From NCBI GenBank assembly GCA_018267155.1, contig JAFDZE010000063.1, positions 1 to 36,372 on the forward strand: a stretch of DNA of 36,372 nucleotides, read 5' to 3'. The position numbers and the translations under genes are program-made. This document shows positions 1 through 6,180 of this stretch, piece after piece. The notes under the pieces were generated by a model. That model was not told where the DNA came from, did no database searches, and was given only the letters and a program-made list of their open reading frames with translations. Source of the DNA: Bacteroidota bacterium. Its GTDB lineage: Bacteria > Bacteroidota > Bacteroidia > Flavobacteriales_F > PHOS-HE28. Positions within the stretch are counted from its first letter, which is position 1. Each line of letters opens with the position of its first letter.

Positions 1-1
1 C

Positions 2-1054
2 AAGGCCACCGAAGCGCAGGAGGCAGCACGGGAGACCATCCGCAAGCACATCCACGCGGAGCACGTGCACGAGATCATCTTCACGAGTGGCACAACGGCG
101 AGCATCAACCTGGCCGCGGCAAGCCTTGGTCAACTGCTCCTGAAGAAGGGCGACGAGGTGGTGATCAGCGGGATGGAGCATCACAGCAACATCGTGCCCT
201 GGCAACTGGCATGCGAACGGCACGGAGCGATGCTGAAGGTGATCCCGATCACGGATAACGGGGAGTGGGATCTTGGCGCGATTCCGGCCCAAGGCCCGAA
301 TGACAACGCTCTTCTTTCAGAGAGGACACGCATCCTCGCGATCTCGCACGTCAGCAACACAATGGGCACGATCAACCCGGTGAAGAAGCTCATCGCACAG
401 GCGAAGAAGCAGGGGATCACAACCGTGGTGGATGGCGCGCAGGCGATGCCGCACCTTAACATCGATGTGCAGGACCTCGGTTGCGACCTCTATGCTTTCA
501 GCGGGCACAAGGCCTACGGACCTACCGGGACCGGCGTGTTGTACGGCCGCGAAGAACTGATGGGGTGCATGCCGCCTTGGCAAGGTGGCGGCGAGATGAT
601 CGATACCGTTACGCTGGAGAAGAGCACGTGGGCGAAGTTGCCGTTCAAGTTCGAGGCCGGCACGCCACACATCGCCGGCATCATCGGTCTCGGCGAGGCC
701 GTCCGCTGGATGGAGGACTACGACAAGTCAGCGATGGCCGTGCATGAACACCAACTGATCGAGCACGCGACAAAGGAGCTGCTCGCGATCGAAGGCCTGC
801 GCATCATCGGAACGGCGAAGGAGAAAGCGGGCGTGATCAGCTTCGTCATCGAGGGTGTGCATCATTACGACCTCGGCACCCTGCTTGACCAACAAGGTAT
901 CGCCGTACGCACGGGCCACCATTGCACGCAGCCGCTGATGGACCGCTTCGGCGTGAGCGGAACGACCCGGGCCAGCTTCGCGTGCTTCAATACGCTCGCG
1001 GAGGTGGATGCCCTGGTAGCCGGGGTGAAGAAAGCGGTGAAGATGTTGCGATGA
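2..1054 (+). CDS. sufS: SufS-type cysteine desulfurase, 5'-truncated by the window edge
   Basis: Pyridoxal-phosphate enzyme that takes sulfur from L-cysteine as a persulfide for Fe-S cluster assembly in the cytoplasm. The reading frame is open from base 2, so the start lies outside the window and about 350 C-terminal residues are present. The PLP lysine sits in SGHKAYGPTG (Lys codon 509-511), and the persulfide cysteine is in the group II motif RTGHHCTQPLM (Cys codon 923-925). That motif and the FTSGTTASINL segment point to SufS rather than IscS. The downstream sufE-like and DUF59 genes support a SUF operon. The stop is followed directly by an odd repeat and a four-helix-bundle gene that separates it from its partner sufE. 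Confidence 0.95.
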   Translation, partial: KATEAQEAARETIRKHIHAEHVHEIIFTSGTTASINLAAASLGQLLLKKGDEVVISGMEHHSNIVPWQLACERHGAMLKVIPITDNGEWDLGAIPAQGPNDNALLSERTRILAISHVSNTMGTINPVKKLIAQAKKQGITTVVDGAQAMPHLNIDVQDLGCDLYAFSGHKAYGPTGTGVLYGREELMGCMPPWQGGGEMIDTVTLEKSTWAKLPFKFEAGTPHIAGIIGLGEAVRWMEDYDKSAMAVHEHQLIEHATKELLAIEGLRIIGTAKEKAGVISFVIEGVHHYDLGTLLDQQGIAVRTGHHCTQPLMDRFGVSGTTRASFACFNTLAEVDALVAGVKKAVKMLR

Positions 1055-1058
1055 GATA

Positions 1059-1088
1059 GGTGAAAGTGGAAATAGTGGTGAAAAAGTG
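1059..1088. repeat. Left complementary repeat bracketing the four-helix-bundle gene
   Basis: A purine-rich run of GGTGAAAGT-like 9-base units begins 5 bases after the sufS stop. By hand alignment it matches the reverse complement of 1578-1607 at 23 of 30 positions, including the blocks GTGGTGA and AAAGTG. In RNA the two copies could pair and enclose the four-helix-bundle gene in one large stem. Confidence 0.6.
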
Positions 1089-1109
1089 AAATACAAGTAA
1101 CCCGTGATC

Positions 1110-1574
1110 ATGGAGAACATGACAAACGATCCAGTGAAGCGCGACTGGAACATGAACGGGCTCTATGATCTTGGGGAAACGATCTCCGTGGTGGCAGAAC
1201 AAGATGGCCGCAAGGTGAACAACTTCAAGGATCTTTGGGTGTGGAAGACCGGCATGGAACTGCTGAAGCCGGTCTATCAGGTCACACGTAAGCTCCCCAA
1301 GGAGGAACTCTATGGATTGACGTCTCAGTTACGTCGGGCTGCTGTATCCGTGCCGAGCAACATTGCCGAAGGGTGGGGTCGGAACAAGAAGGGATATCTA
1401 CTGCTTGGCCTGAGCTACTCGCGGGGCTCTCTTCATGAGATCGAGACGCAACTCCTCGCCTGCGTTGAGCTGGAATTCCTGAAGCATGAGGACATTCAAC
1501 CCCTGCTGGACAAGATCGCCGGAATAAGCACCGGACTTCTCCGATTCATGAATAACCTGGAGTCGAAGCGCTGA
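1110..1574 (+). CDS. Four helix bundle protein (23S rRNA intervening-sequence / S23 family)
   Basis: About 154 aa and all-helical in character. It carries the family signature LRRAAVSVPSNIAEGWGR (near residues 72-89) and a C-terminal ETQLLACVELEFL helix, as in TIGR02436 / 23S IVS-encoded proteins, which are distant relatives of the Avd accessory protein of diversity-generating retroelements. The molecular function of the family is not established. The first ~30 residues, before NNFKDLWVWK, are not part of the usual family core, so the start is uncertain: GTG 1104, ATG 1110, ATG 1119 and ATG 1152 are in frame, and none has a clear Shine-Dalgarno. It interrupts the suf operon in the sense direction and has complementary repeats on both sides, like an IVS inserted in protein-coding DNA. 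Base composition looks somewhat less GC-rich than its neighbours. Confidence 0.85.
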   Translation: MENMTNDPVKRDWNMNGLYDLGETISVVAEQDGRKVNNFKDLWVWKTGMELLKPVYQVTRKLPKEELYGLTSQLRRAAVSVPSNIAEGWGRNKKGYLLLGLSYSRGSLHEIETQLLACVELEFLKHEDIQPLLDKIAGISTGLLRFMNNLESKR

Positions 1575-1577
1575 GGC

Positions 1578-1616
1578 CACTTTATCACCACCCTCACCAT
1601 TCTCACCACCCTCACC
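1578..1616. repeat. Right complementary repeat; four 9-base TCACC-type units ending at the sufE start
   Basis: Directly after the four-helix-bundle stop the sequence runs in 9-base steps (TCACCACCC, TCACCATTC, TCACCACCC, TCACCGTGT). The last unit supplies the GTG start of sufE at 1617. The 1578-1607 part is the imperfect reverse complement of 1059-1088. A repeat this close to the start codon could affect sufE translation (inference). Confidence 0.6.
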
Positions 1617-2036
1617 GTGTCCCTCGCCCAAACCCAACAAGACCTCGTTGAGGAGTTCGCCCTGTTCACGGATTGGCAGGACCGCTACGAACACCTGATC
1701 GAATTGGGGAAGGACCTTCCGTTGATCGCACCAGAGAACAAGGTGGATGCGAACCTGGTACGCGGTTGCCAATCGCGCGTGTGGCTCCATGCGGAACTGA
1801 AGAACGGCGTCGTGCATCTCACCGCCGACAGCGATGCCATGATCACCAAAGGCATTGTGGCCCTGCTCGTTCGCGTGTACAACGACCGTACGCCGCAAGA
1901 GATCCTCGGGGCCTCCACGGACTTCATCGACCGGATCGGCCTGCGCGAACACCTGAGTCCCAACCGGGCGAACGGCCTGAGCGCGATGATCGACCAGATG
2001 AAGCGCTACGCACTTGCTTACTCCTCCAACTCATGA
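1617..2036 (+). CDS. sufE: SufE family sulfur acceptor
   Basis: 139 aa, the usual SufE length. SufE accepts persulfide sulfur from the SufS cysteine and passes it to the SufBCD scaffold. The acceptor cysteine is Cys51 in VRGCQSRVW, and the rest (DSDAMITKGIVALLVRVYN, then GLREHLSPNRANGL) follows the family. The start is a GTG at 1617; the sequence from it (SLAQTQQDLVEEFALFTDW) matches the normal SufE N-terminus, and no upstream in-frame ATG is plausible. The gene ends in an ATGA overlap with the following DUF59 gene, so the two are probably co-translated. It is separated from sufS by the inserted four-helix-bundle gene. Confidence 0.93.
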   Translation: MSLAQTQQDLVEEFALFTDWQDRYEHLIELGKDLPLIAPENKVDANLVRGCQSRVWLHAELKNGVVHLTADSDAMITKGIVALLVRVYNDRTPQEILGASTDFIDRIGLREHLSPNRANGLSAMIDQMKRYALAYSSNS

Positions 2037-2353
2037 CACCCGAGGACAAGCACCAGTTGGAGGAGAGCATCATCAATGCGCTCAAGTCGGTGTATGATCC
2101 GGAGATCCCCGTGGACATCTACGAGCTGGGGCTGATCTACGATGTTGTGGTCCACGACGATGCCAGTGTGTACATCAAGATGACCCTGACCAGCCCTGCG
2201 TGCCCCGTGGCCGGTTCACTGCCCGGTGAGGTGGAACAGAAGGCGGCCGGTGTACAAGGGGTGAAGAGCGCCAAGGTGGAACTCACCTTCGAGCCGCCTT
2301 GGGACCGTACCATGATCAGTGAAGCGGCGCAGTTGGAGCTGGGGTTCATGTGA
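2033..2353 (+). CDS. sufT: DUF59 / MIP18-type Fe-S assembly protein (SufT-like)
   Basis: 106 aa. It shows the MIP18/PaaD-like fold signature: VYDPEIPVDIYELGLIY at residues 19-35, then TSPACPVAGSLPGEV with the conserved cysteine, and a C-terminal FEPPWDRTMISEAA. Proteins of this family act in Fe-S cluster maturation or carrier steps and are commonly found at the end of suf operons. ATG 2033 overlaps the sufE stop by four bases (ATGA), which fixes the start. I am sure of the family; the SufT name rests on context, and PaaD-like is the alternative label. Confidence 0.88.
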   Translation: MTPEDKHQLEESIINALKSVYDPEIPVDIYELGLIYDVVVHDDASVYIKMTLTSPACPVAGSLPGEVEQKAAGVQGVKSAKVELTFEPPWDRTMISEAAQLELGFM

Positions 2354-2356
2354 TAC

Positions 2357-2376
2357 CCTCCCCCGGATAGGGGAGG
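2357..2376 (+). terminator. Possible hairpin terminator after the suf operon
   Basis: CCTCCCC and GGGGAGG form a perfect 7-bp G+C-rich stem around a 6-base loop, starting 3 bases after the sufT-like stop. No U-tract follows, so a classical intrinsic terminator is not demonstrated. It lies between the suf operon and the promoter of the next gene, which is where an end of transcription is expected. Confidence 0.35.
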
Positions 2377-2397
2377 CAGGACCGGGGTGTGGCTACC

Positions 2398-2405
2398 TAC
2401 ATTTG
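2398..2405 (+). promoter_or_regulatory. Bacteroidota -7 element (TACATTTG)
   Basis: This is an exact match to the Bacteroidota housekeeping sigma -7 consensus TAnnTTTG. No convincing -33 TTG is visible at the usual distance. An ATG directly abuts the element at 2406, which would be upstream of the predicted transcript start, so the next in-frame ATG at 2424 is the better start for the downstream gene. Confidence 0.55.
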
Positions 2406-2423
2406 ATGGAAAGTTCCCTGCCT

Positions 2424-3461
2424 ATGCTGACACGCTACATTTCCAGCACCTTCGCGCTCCTGACCGTGTTGTCGACCTCGGCACAGCTGAGCATCCTCAC
2501 CCAGTTCGATCCGTCCAACACCGCGGGCACCTGCGGCATCGCGTACAACGCACCGGACGGCGAGATCATGGTGATCGGTTGTTCGGCCAGCGTGATAGAC
2601 CGGTATACCGAGGCCGGGACCTTCCTTTCCTCGGCGAATGTCGTTGGTGAAGGTGCCAATGACGTGGACATCGATATGGCGCCGGCGGACCTGGTGATGA
2701 ACGGCACCTTCGTCGCGCAAGGCCAGTTGTTGTTGGTGAACGGAGAAGTCGGCGTTGCAGAGGTGTACGCGATCGACGAGGTGACCAACGAGGTGATCGA
2801 TACGCTTGTGAGCGGCTTCGGTGTGAGCCACGTGGTGGGCGGCTCGTACCATTCGCAACGGGGCACGTTCTTCCTGGTGCAGGACATCCAGCCTGGCGGG
2901 TTCGACCGCAACCGGATCGCGGAGATCGATGCCACCACGGGCGATACCCTCCGCACGTTCTCCTTGGATCCCTATTTCAATGTGAACTATGGCGACCTGG
3001 ATATTTCCCAGGTCTCAGGCAACCTTTTTCTCGTGAGCAGCGAAGAGAGCGGGATCGCGGAGTTCACCCCCGATGGCATGTTCATTGCCGAACATCCGCT
3101 GCCTTCCGGAGTGTCCGGCCTGAGCGGTATCGCGCTGGACAATGACCTTGAGGGGGCGTGGGTGTGCAATACCAGCGGCGTAGTATACAAACTGGGGAAT
3201 TTTCCCATGGGGACGTTCGGGAACATCGGGACCCCGGACCTTCACGTTCACCCGAATCCAACAAGCGATGTGCTATTGGTGACATGTGATCGCGCGAGCA
3301 CCAACGACGTTATCGCGATCGTCGATGCGGCAGGAAGGACCCTGTTGCGGGAACGCATCACGAACGCGCTCATGCGGTTGGATGTCTCCCCGCTCCCGGC
3401 CGGGCCGTACATCATGCGACTCGAAGCGAGCGGAAAGAGCCGTCGCTTCATGAAGGACTGA
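2424..3461 (+). CDS. Secreted beta-propeller-like protein with type A T9SS sorting tail
   Basis: About 345 aa from ATG 2424. The N-terminus MLTRYISSTFALLTVLSTSAQ is a good signal peptide. The middle has repeated beta-rich blades with DGEIMVIG, YAIDEVTNEV and IAEIDATTGDT-type turns, as in six- or seven-bladed propellers. The last ~75 residues (HVHPNPTSDVLLVTCD, then GPYIMRLEASGKSRRFMKD) match the Por_Secre_tail type A sorting domain, so it should cross the outer membrane by the type IX system and be released or anchored. No catalytic motif was seen, so the function is unknown. ATG 2406 is an alternative but lies against the -7 promoter box. It converges on pdxA with only 5 bases between stops. 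Confidence 0.85.
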   Translation: MLTRYISSTFALLTVLSTSAQLSILTQFDPSNTAGTCGIAYNAPDGEIMVIGCSASVIDRYTEAGTFLSSANVVGEGANDVDIDMAPADLVMNGTFVAQGQLLLVNGEVGVAEVYAIDEVTNEVIDTLVSGFGVSHVVGGSYHSQRGTFFLVQDIQPGGFDRNRIAEIDATTGDTLRTFSLDPYFNVNYGDLDISQVSGNLFLVSSEESGIAEFTPDGMFIAEHPLPSGVSGLSGIALDNDLEGAWVCNTSGVVYKLGNFPMGTFGNIGTPDLHVHPNPTSDVLLVTCDRASTNDVIAIVDAAGRTLLRERITNALMRLDVSPLPAGPYIMRLEASGKSRRFMKD

Positions 3462-3466
3462 ACGGA

Positions 3467-4528
3467 TCACTCCCCGCCCTTCTCCTTCTTCTGCGGCTGA
3501 AGCGGGTTGGCGCTCATTCGCTTCCACCGCTCACGGTTCCGGATGATGTCCAGCCCGAGCCACACGGCGTGTCGAAGGCTGCCGGGGTCCGCCTCGTTCC
3601 TGCCGGCGATGCCCAGTCCGGTACCGTGATCCGGTGATGTACGCACGATGGGCAGTCCGGCCGTATAGTTCACGCCATGTCCGAAGCTGAGGGCCTTGAA
3701 CGGTGCGAGCCCCTGGTCGTGGTACATGGCGAGCACGCCATCGAAGTGCTTGTAACTGCCGTTGCCGAAGAAACCATCGGCGGGGTATGGACCCATGGCG
3801 TTGATGCCTTCCTCCTGCAGCTTGCGCACGGCGGGCGCGATCCGTTCCTTGTCCTCACTGCCGATAGCGCCACCATCACCCGCGTGGGGGTTCAGGCCGA
3901 GCACGGCGATGCGAGGCTGATTGATACCGAAATCCGACTGCAACGACCTGTTGAACAACCGGGCTTTGCCGATGATGCGTTCGGTGGTCACGGCCTCGGC
4001 CACCTGATTGATCGGCAGGTGACCGGTGACCAGTGCCACACGCAGCCCATCGCCCACCAGGATCATGAGCACGGGCGAATCGCTACCCGCAAGATGGGAA
4101 AGGAACTCGGTGTGACCCGGGAACTGGAAGCCGGCCAGCTGCATGCTGTGCTTGTCGATCGGAGCGGTCACCAGCATGTCGATCTTGCCCTGGCCGAGGT
4201 CCTGCGCAGCGGCTTCAAGGCTTTGGATGGCGTACTTGCTCTGCTGCCCGCTGGGCTTGCCCAGCTCGATGGGCACATCCTCGTCCCACAGATCCACCAC
4301 GTTGAATTTGCGTGGTATGATATCGTTCACGCTTTTGACCCCGTGGATCTGCATGTCATCCAGCTTCAATGCCTTGCGATGGTGGCTCACGGCTTTCACC
4401 CCGCAGTACAGCACGGGCGTGATGTCCTGGTGCATCCGGTTGTCCTCAAAGGCCTTCAGCACCACTTCGAGGCCGACACCGTTGAGGTCGCCGCAACTGA
4501 TGCCCACTCTCATCGTTTTCTCGCTCAT
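3467..4528 (-). CDS. pdxA: 4-hydroxythreonine-4-phosphate dehydrogenase PdxA
   Basis: 353 aa. NAD-dependent oxidation of 4-phosphooxy-L-threonine in the DXP-dependent pyridoxal phosphate pathway. The metal-binding histidines are visible as His170 (TGHLPI), His215 (NPHAG) and His270 (YHDQG), and the C-terminal FGHGVNYTAGLP and RTSPDHGTG motifs are intact. The start MSEKTMRVGISCGDLNG fits the family N-terminus, and AGGAAAG lies just upstream as a ribosome-binding site. It follows the M17 aminopeptidase gene on the same strand with a 48-base gap, so it is probably in one transcript. The product cofactor PLP is what SufS, on the other side, uses; no direct link is implied. Confidence 0.96.
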   Translation of the reverse strand: MSEKTMRVGISCGDLNGVGLEVVLKAFEDNRMHQDITPVLYCGVKAVSHHRKALKLDDMQIHGVKSVNDIIPRKFNVVDLWDEDVPIELGKPSGQQSKYAIQSLEAAAQDLGQGKIDMLVTAPIDKHSMQLAGFQFPGHTEFLSHLAGSDSPVLMILVGDGLRVALVTGHLPINQVAEAVTTERIIGKARLFNRSLQSDFGINQPRIAVLGLNPHAGDGGAIGSEDKERIAPAVRKLQEEGINAMGPYPADGFFGNGSYKHFDGVLAMYHDQGLAPFKALSFGHGVNYTAGLPIVRTSPDHGTGLGIAGRNEADPGSLRHAVWLGLDIIRNRERWKRMSANPLQPQKKEKGGE

Positions 4529-4540
4529 TCTTTCCTGGTG

Positions 4541-4557
4541 CGGGGCGCCGAGCCCCG
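4541..4557 (-). other. Small G+C hairpin in the pepA-pdxA gap
   Basis: CGGGGC and GCCCCG form a 6-bp stem around a 5-base loop between the aminopeptidase stop and the pdxA ribosome-binding site. It could attenuate or stabilise the mRNA; no U-tract follows. This is weak evidence, listed because it is the only structure in the gap. Confidence 0.25.
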
Positions 4558-4576
4558 GTGTGTTGCCCGCCCCCCT

Positions 4577-6010
4577 CTACCGCCCGGTGGCGCGGCGTTT
4601 GATGAATTCGTAGAACAGCCGTACCCCGACACCGGTGCCACCTTTGGTGCGATATTGATCCCGCTTGTTGATGAAGGCAGGTCCTGCGATGTCCAGGTGG
4701 ATGAAAGGCCTGGTCGTGAAGCGCGCGAGGAACTTGCCGGCGGTGATGGCCCCGCCCAGGTCGCTGCCCATGTTCTTGATATCGGCCACATCGCTCTTGA
4801 TCTCCTCATCATACTCATCCCAGAACGGCATGCGGGCCAGGCGCTCGTACACCTGCTCACCGGCGTCGTTGAGCCGCTCGAACTGCTTGTCATCGGCCGT
4901 ACCCATGGTCACGGTGCCGTAGGTGCCGATCGCACGCATGGCGGCCCCGGTGAGCGTGGCGATGGTGAAGACGAGTTCGGCATCGAACTGCTCGCCATAG
5001 CTGAGCGCGTCCGCAAGGATGATCCGTCCTTCGGCATCGCTGTTCAGGTTCTCCACGGTGAGCCCGCTGTGCATGCGGATCACGTCACCAGGGGCGTAGG
5101 CGTTCCCACCGGGCCGGTTGTCGGTGGCGGGGATCAGGCCGATGACGTGGACAGGAAGTTCCTGCTTGGCCACGGCCGAGATCGCACAAGCCACCGCTGC
5201 GGCCCCGGCCATGTCACACTTCATGGAGTCCATGCTGTTGGGCGTTGGCTTCAGGCTCAGGCCGCCGGTATCATATACCACGCCCTTGCCCACGAGCAGG
5301 ATGGGCTTCCTGTTCACCGCGTTCTTGGGCTTCCATTCCAGCACATTGAAGGTGGGAGGATCGATACTGCCCTTGTTCACGGCCAGAAGACCGCCCATAC
5401 CCAGCGCCTCGATACGGCTCTTGTCGAAGGTCTGTAGTTTGAAGCCCGCGTTCCTTGACAAGGTCCATAGTTCCTTGCCGAGCTGCACGGCGGTGAGGAA
5501 GCTGTTGGGTTCATTCACCAGGTCGCGTGCGGTGAGCACGGCTTCGCACACGTCCACCAATTCGCCCAGCGCCTTGCTGCTCAGTTCCGGAGCCAGGATG
5601 GACAGTTTTTTCAACGAACCGTTCTTGCCGGAGGTCTTGTACTTGCGGAACTCGTACGCCCCGAGCACGGCCCCTTCCGCAAGGGCGAGTGTGATCGCGG
5701 TATCATTCTGCAGGCTGATCAACTGGGCCTCATCGCGCTTCGCCAGGATCAGTTTCTGGACCATCTCGTTGCCCGCACAACGGGCCCTTTCGAGTTGGGC
5801 GGTCTGCCGACCCTCCCGGATGCGATGCACGAGCACCAACCTTCCGCTGATGTCACACGTGGCCACGTTGGCATCGCCATTGAGTTGCTCCACCAGGTAC
5901 TGGCGGTCGTTCCGCTCCAGTTCGAGCCCGCGCAGTTGGGTCGGATCCTTCAGCACGACCAGTGTGTCCTTGGTCGCACTCGGGGTTTTCGCTTTTATCA
6001 GGTTGATCAT
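4577..6010 (-). CDS. pepA: M17 leucyl aminopeptidase family protein
   Basis: 477 aa from ATG 6010 (MINLIKAKTPS); the open frame runs further upstream to 6088, but that extension does not look like coding sequence of this family. It is a cytosolic hexameric metallopeptidase that removes N-terminal residues from peptides. The two-metal site is complete: Lys242 and Asp247 in VGKGVVYDTGG, Asp266 in MKCDMAG, Asp325 and Glu327 in NSDAEGR, with catalytic Lys254 and Arg329. The N-terminal domain is less conserved, as is usual. It is upstream of pdxA on the same strand. The pepA symbol is by family, and substrate preference is not readable. Confidence 0.93.
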   Translation of the reverse strand: MINLIKAKTPSATKDTLVVLKDPTQLRGLELERNDRQYLVEQLNGDANVATCDISGRLVLVHRIREGRQTAQLERARCAGNEMVQKLILAKRDEAQLISLQNDTAITLALAEGAVLGAYEFRKYKTSGKNGSLKKLSILAPELSSKALGELVDVCEAVLTARDLVNEPNSFLTAVQLGKELWTLSRNAGFKLQTFDKSRIEALGMGGLLAVNKGSIDPPTFNVLEWKPKNAVNRKPILLVGKGVVYDTGGLSLKPTPNSMDSMKCDMAGAAAVACAISAVAKQELPVHVIGLIPATDNRPGGNAYAPGDVIRMHSGLTVENLNSDAEGRIILADALSYGEQFDAELVFTIATLTGAAMRAIGTYGTVTMGTADDKQFERLNDAGEQVYERLARMPFWDEYDEEIKSDVADIKNMGSDLGGAITAGKFLARFTTRPFIHLDIAGPAFINKRDQYRTKGGTGVGVRLFYEFIKRRATGR

Positions 6011-6180
6011 GGGGGCGGGATCCGCTCTTGGGGCCAATGGAAGCAGTGCGGAAGCGGGGCAAGATAGAAACCGGGTCGCAGGCCTCATGCTCCCCGGGCC
6101 ACCACCGGCCCCAAGCGTCCTACCGTTCCTCGTTCGGCGTCGGTGCGGCCCGGGAATGTGCGAACTTCGGCCCGCTGCTC

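Noticed and set aside
1617-2353. Fusion of sufE with the DUF59 gene because an open frame spans 1673-2353
   Set aside because: The upstream part of that frame is out of frame with sufE; the two genes are separate and overlap at ATGA.
3677-5437. 586-residue plus-strand open frame
   Set aside because: Lies opposite pdxA and the M17 aminopeptidase, both of which have intact catalytic motifs; it is His/Val/Gly-rich with no domain, as expected for an antisense frame in GC-rich DNA.
6059-6066. TATCTTGC on the minus strand before the aminopeptidase gene as a -7 box
   Set aside because: Two mismatches to TAnnTTTG in the fixed positions; too weak to list as a promoter.
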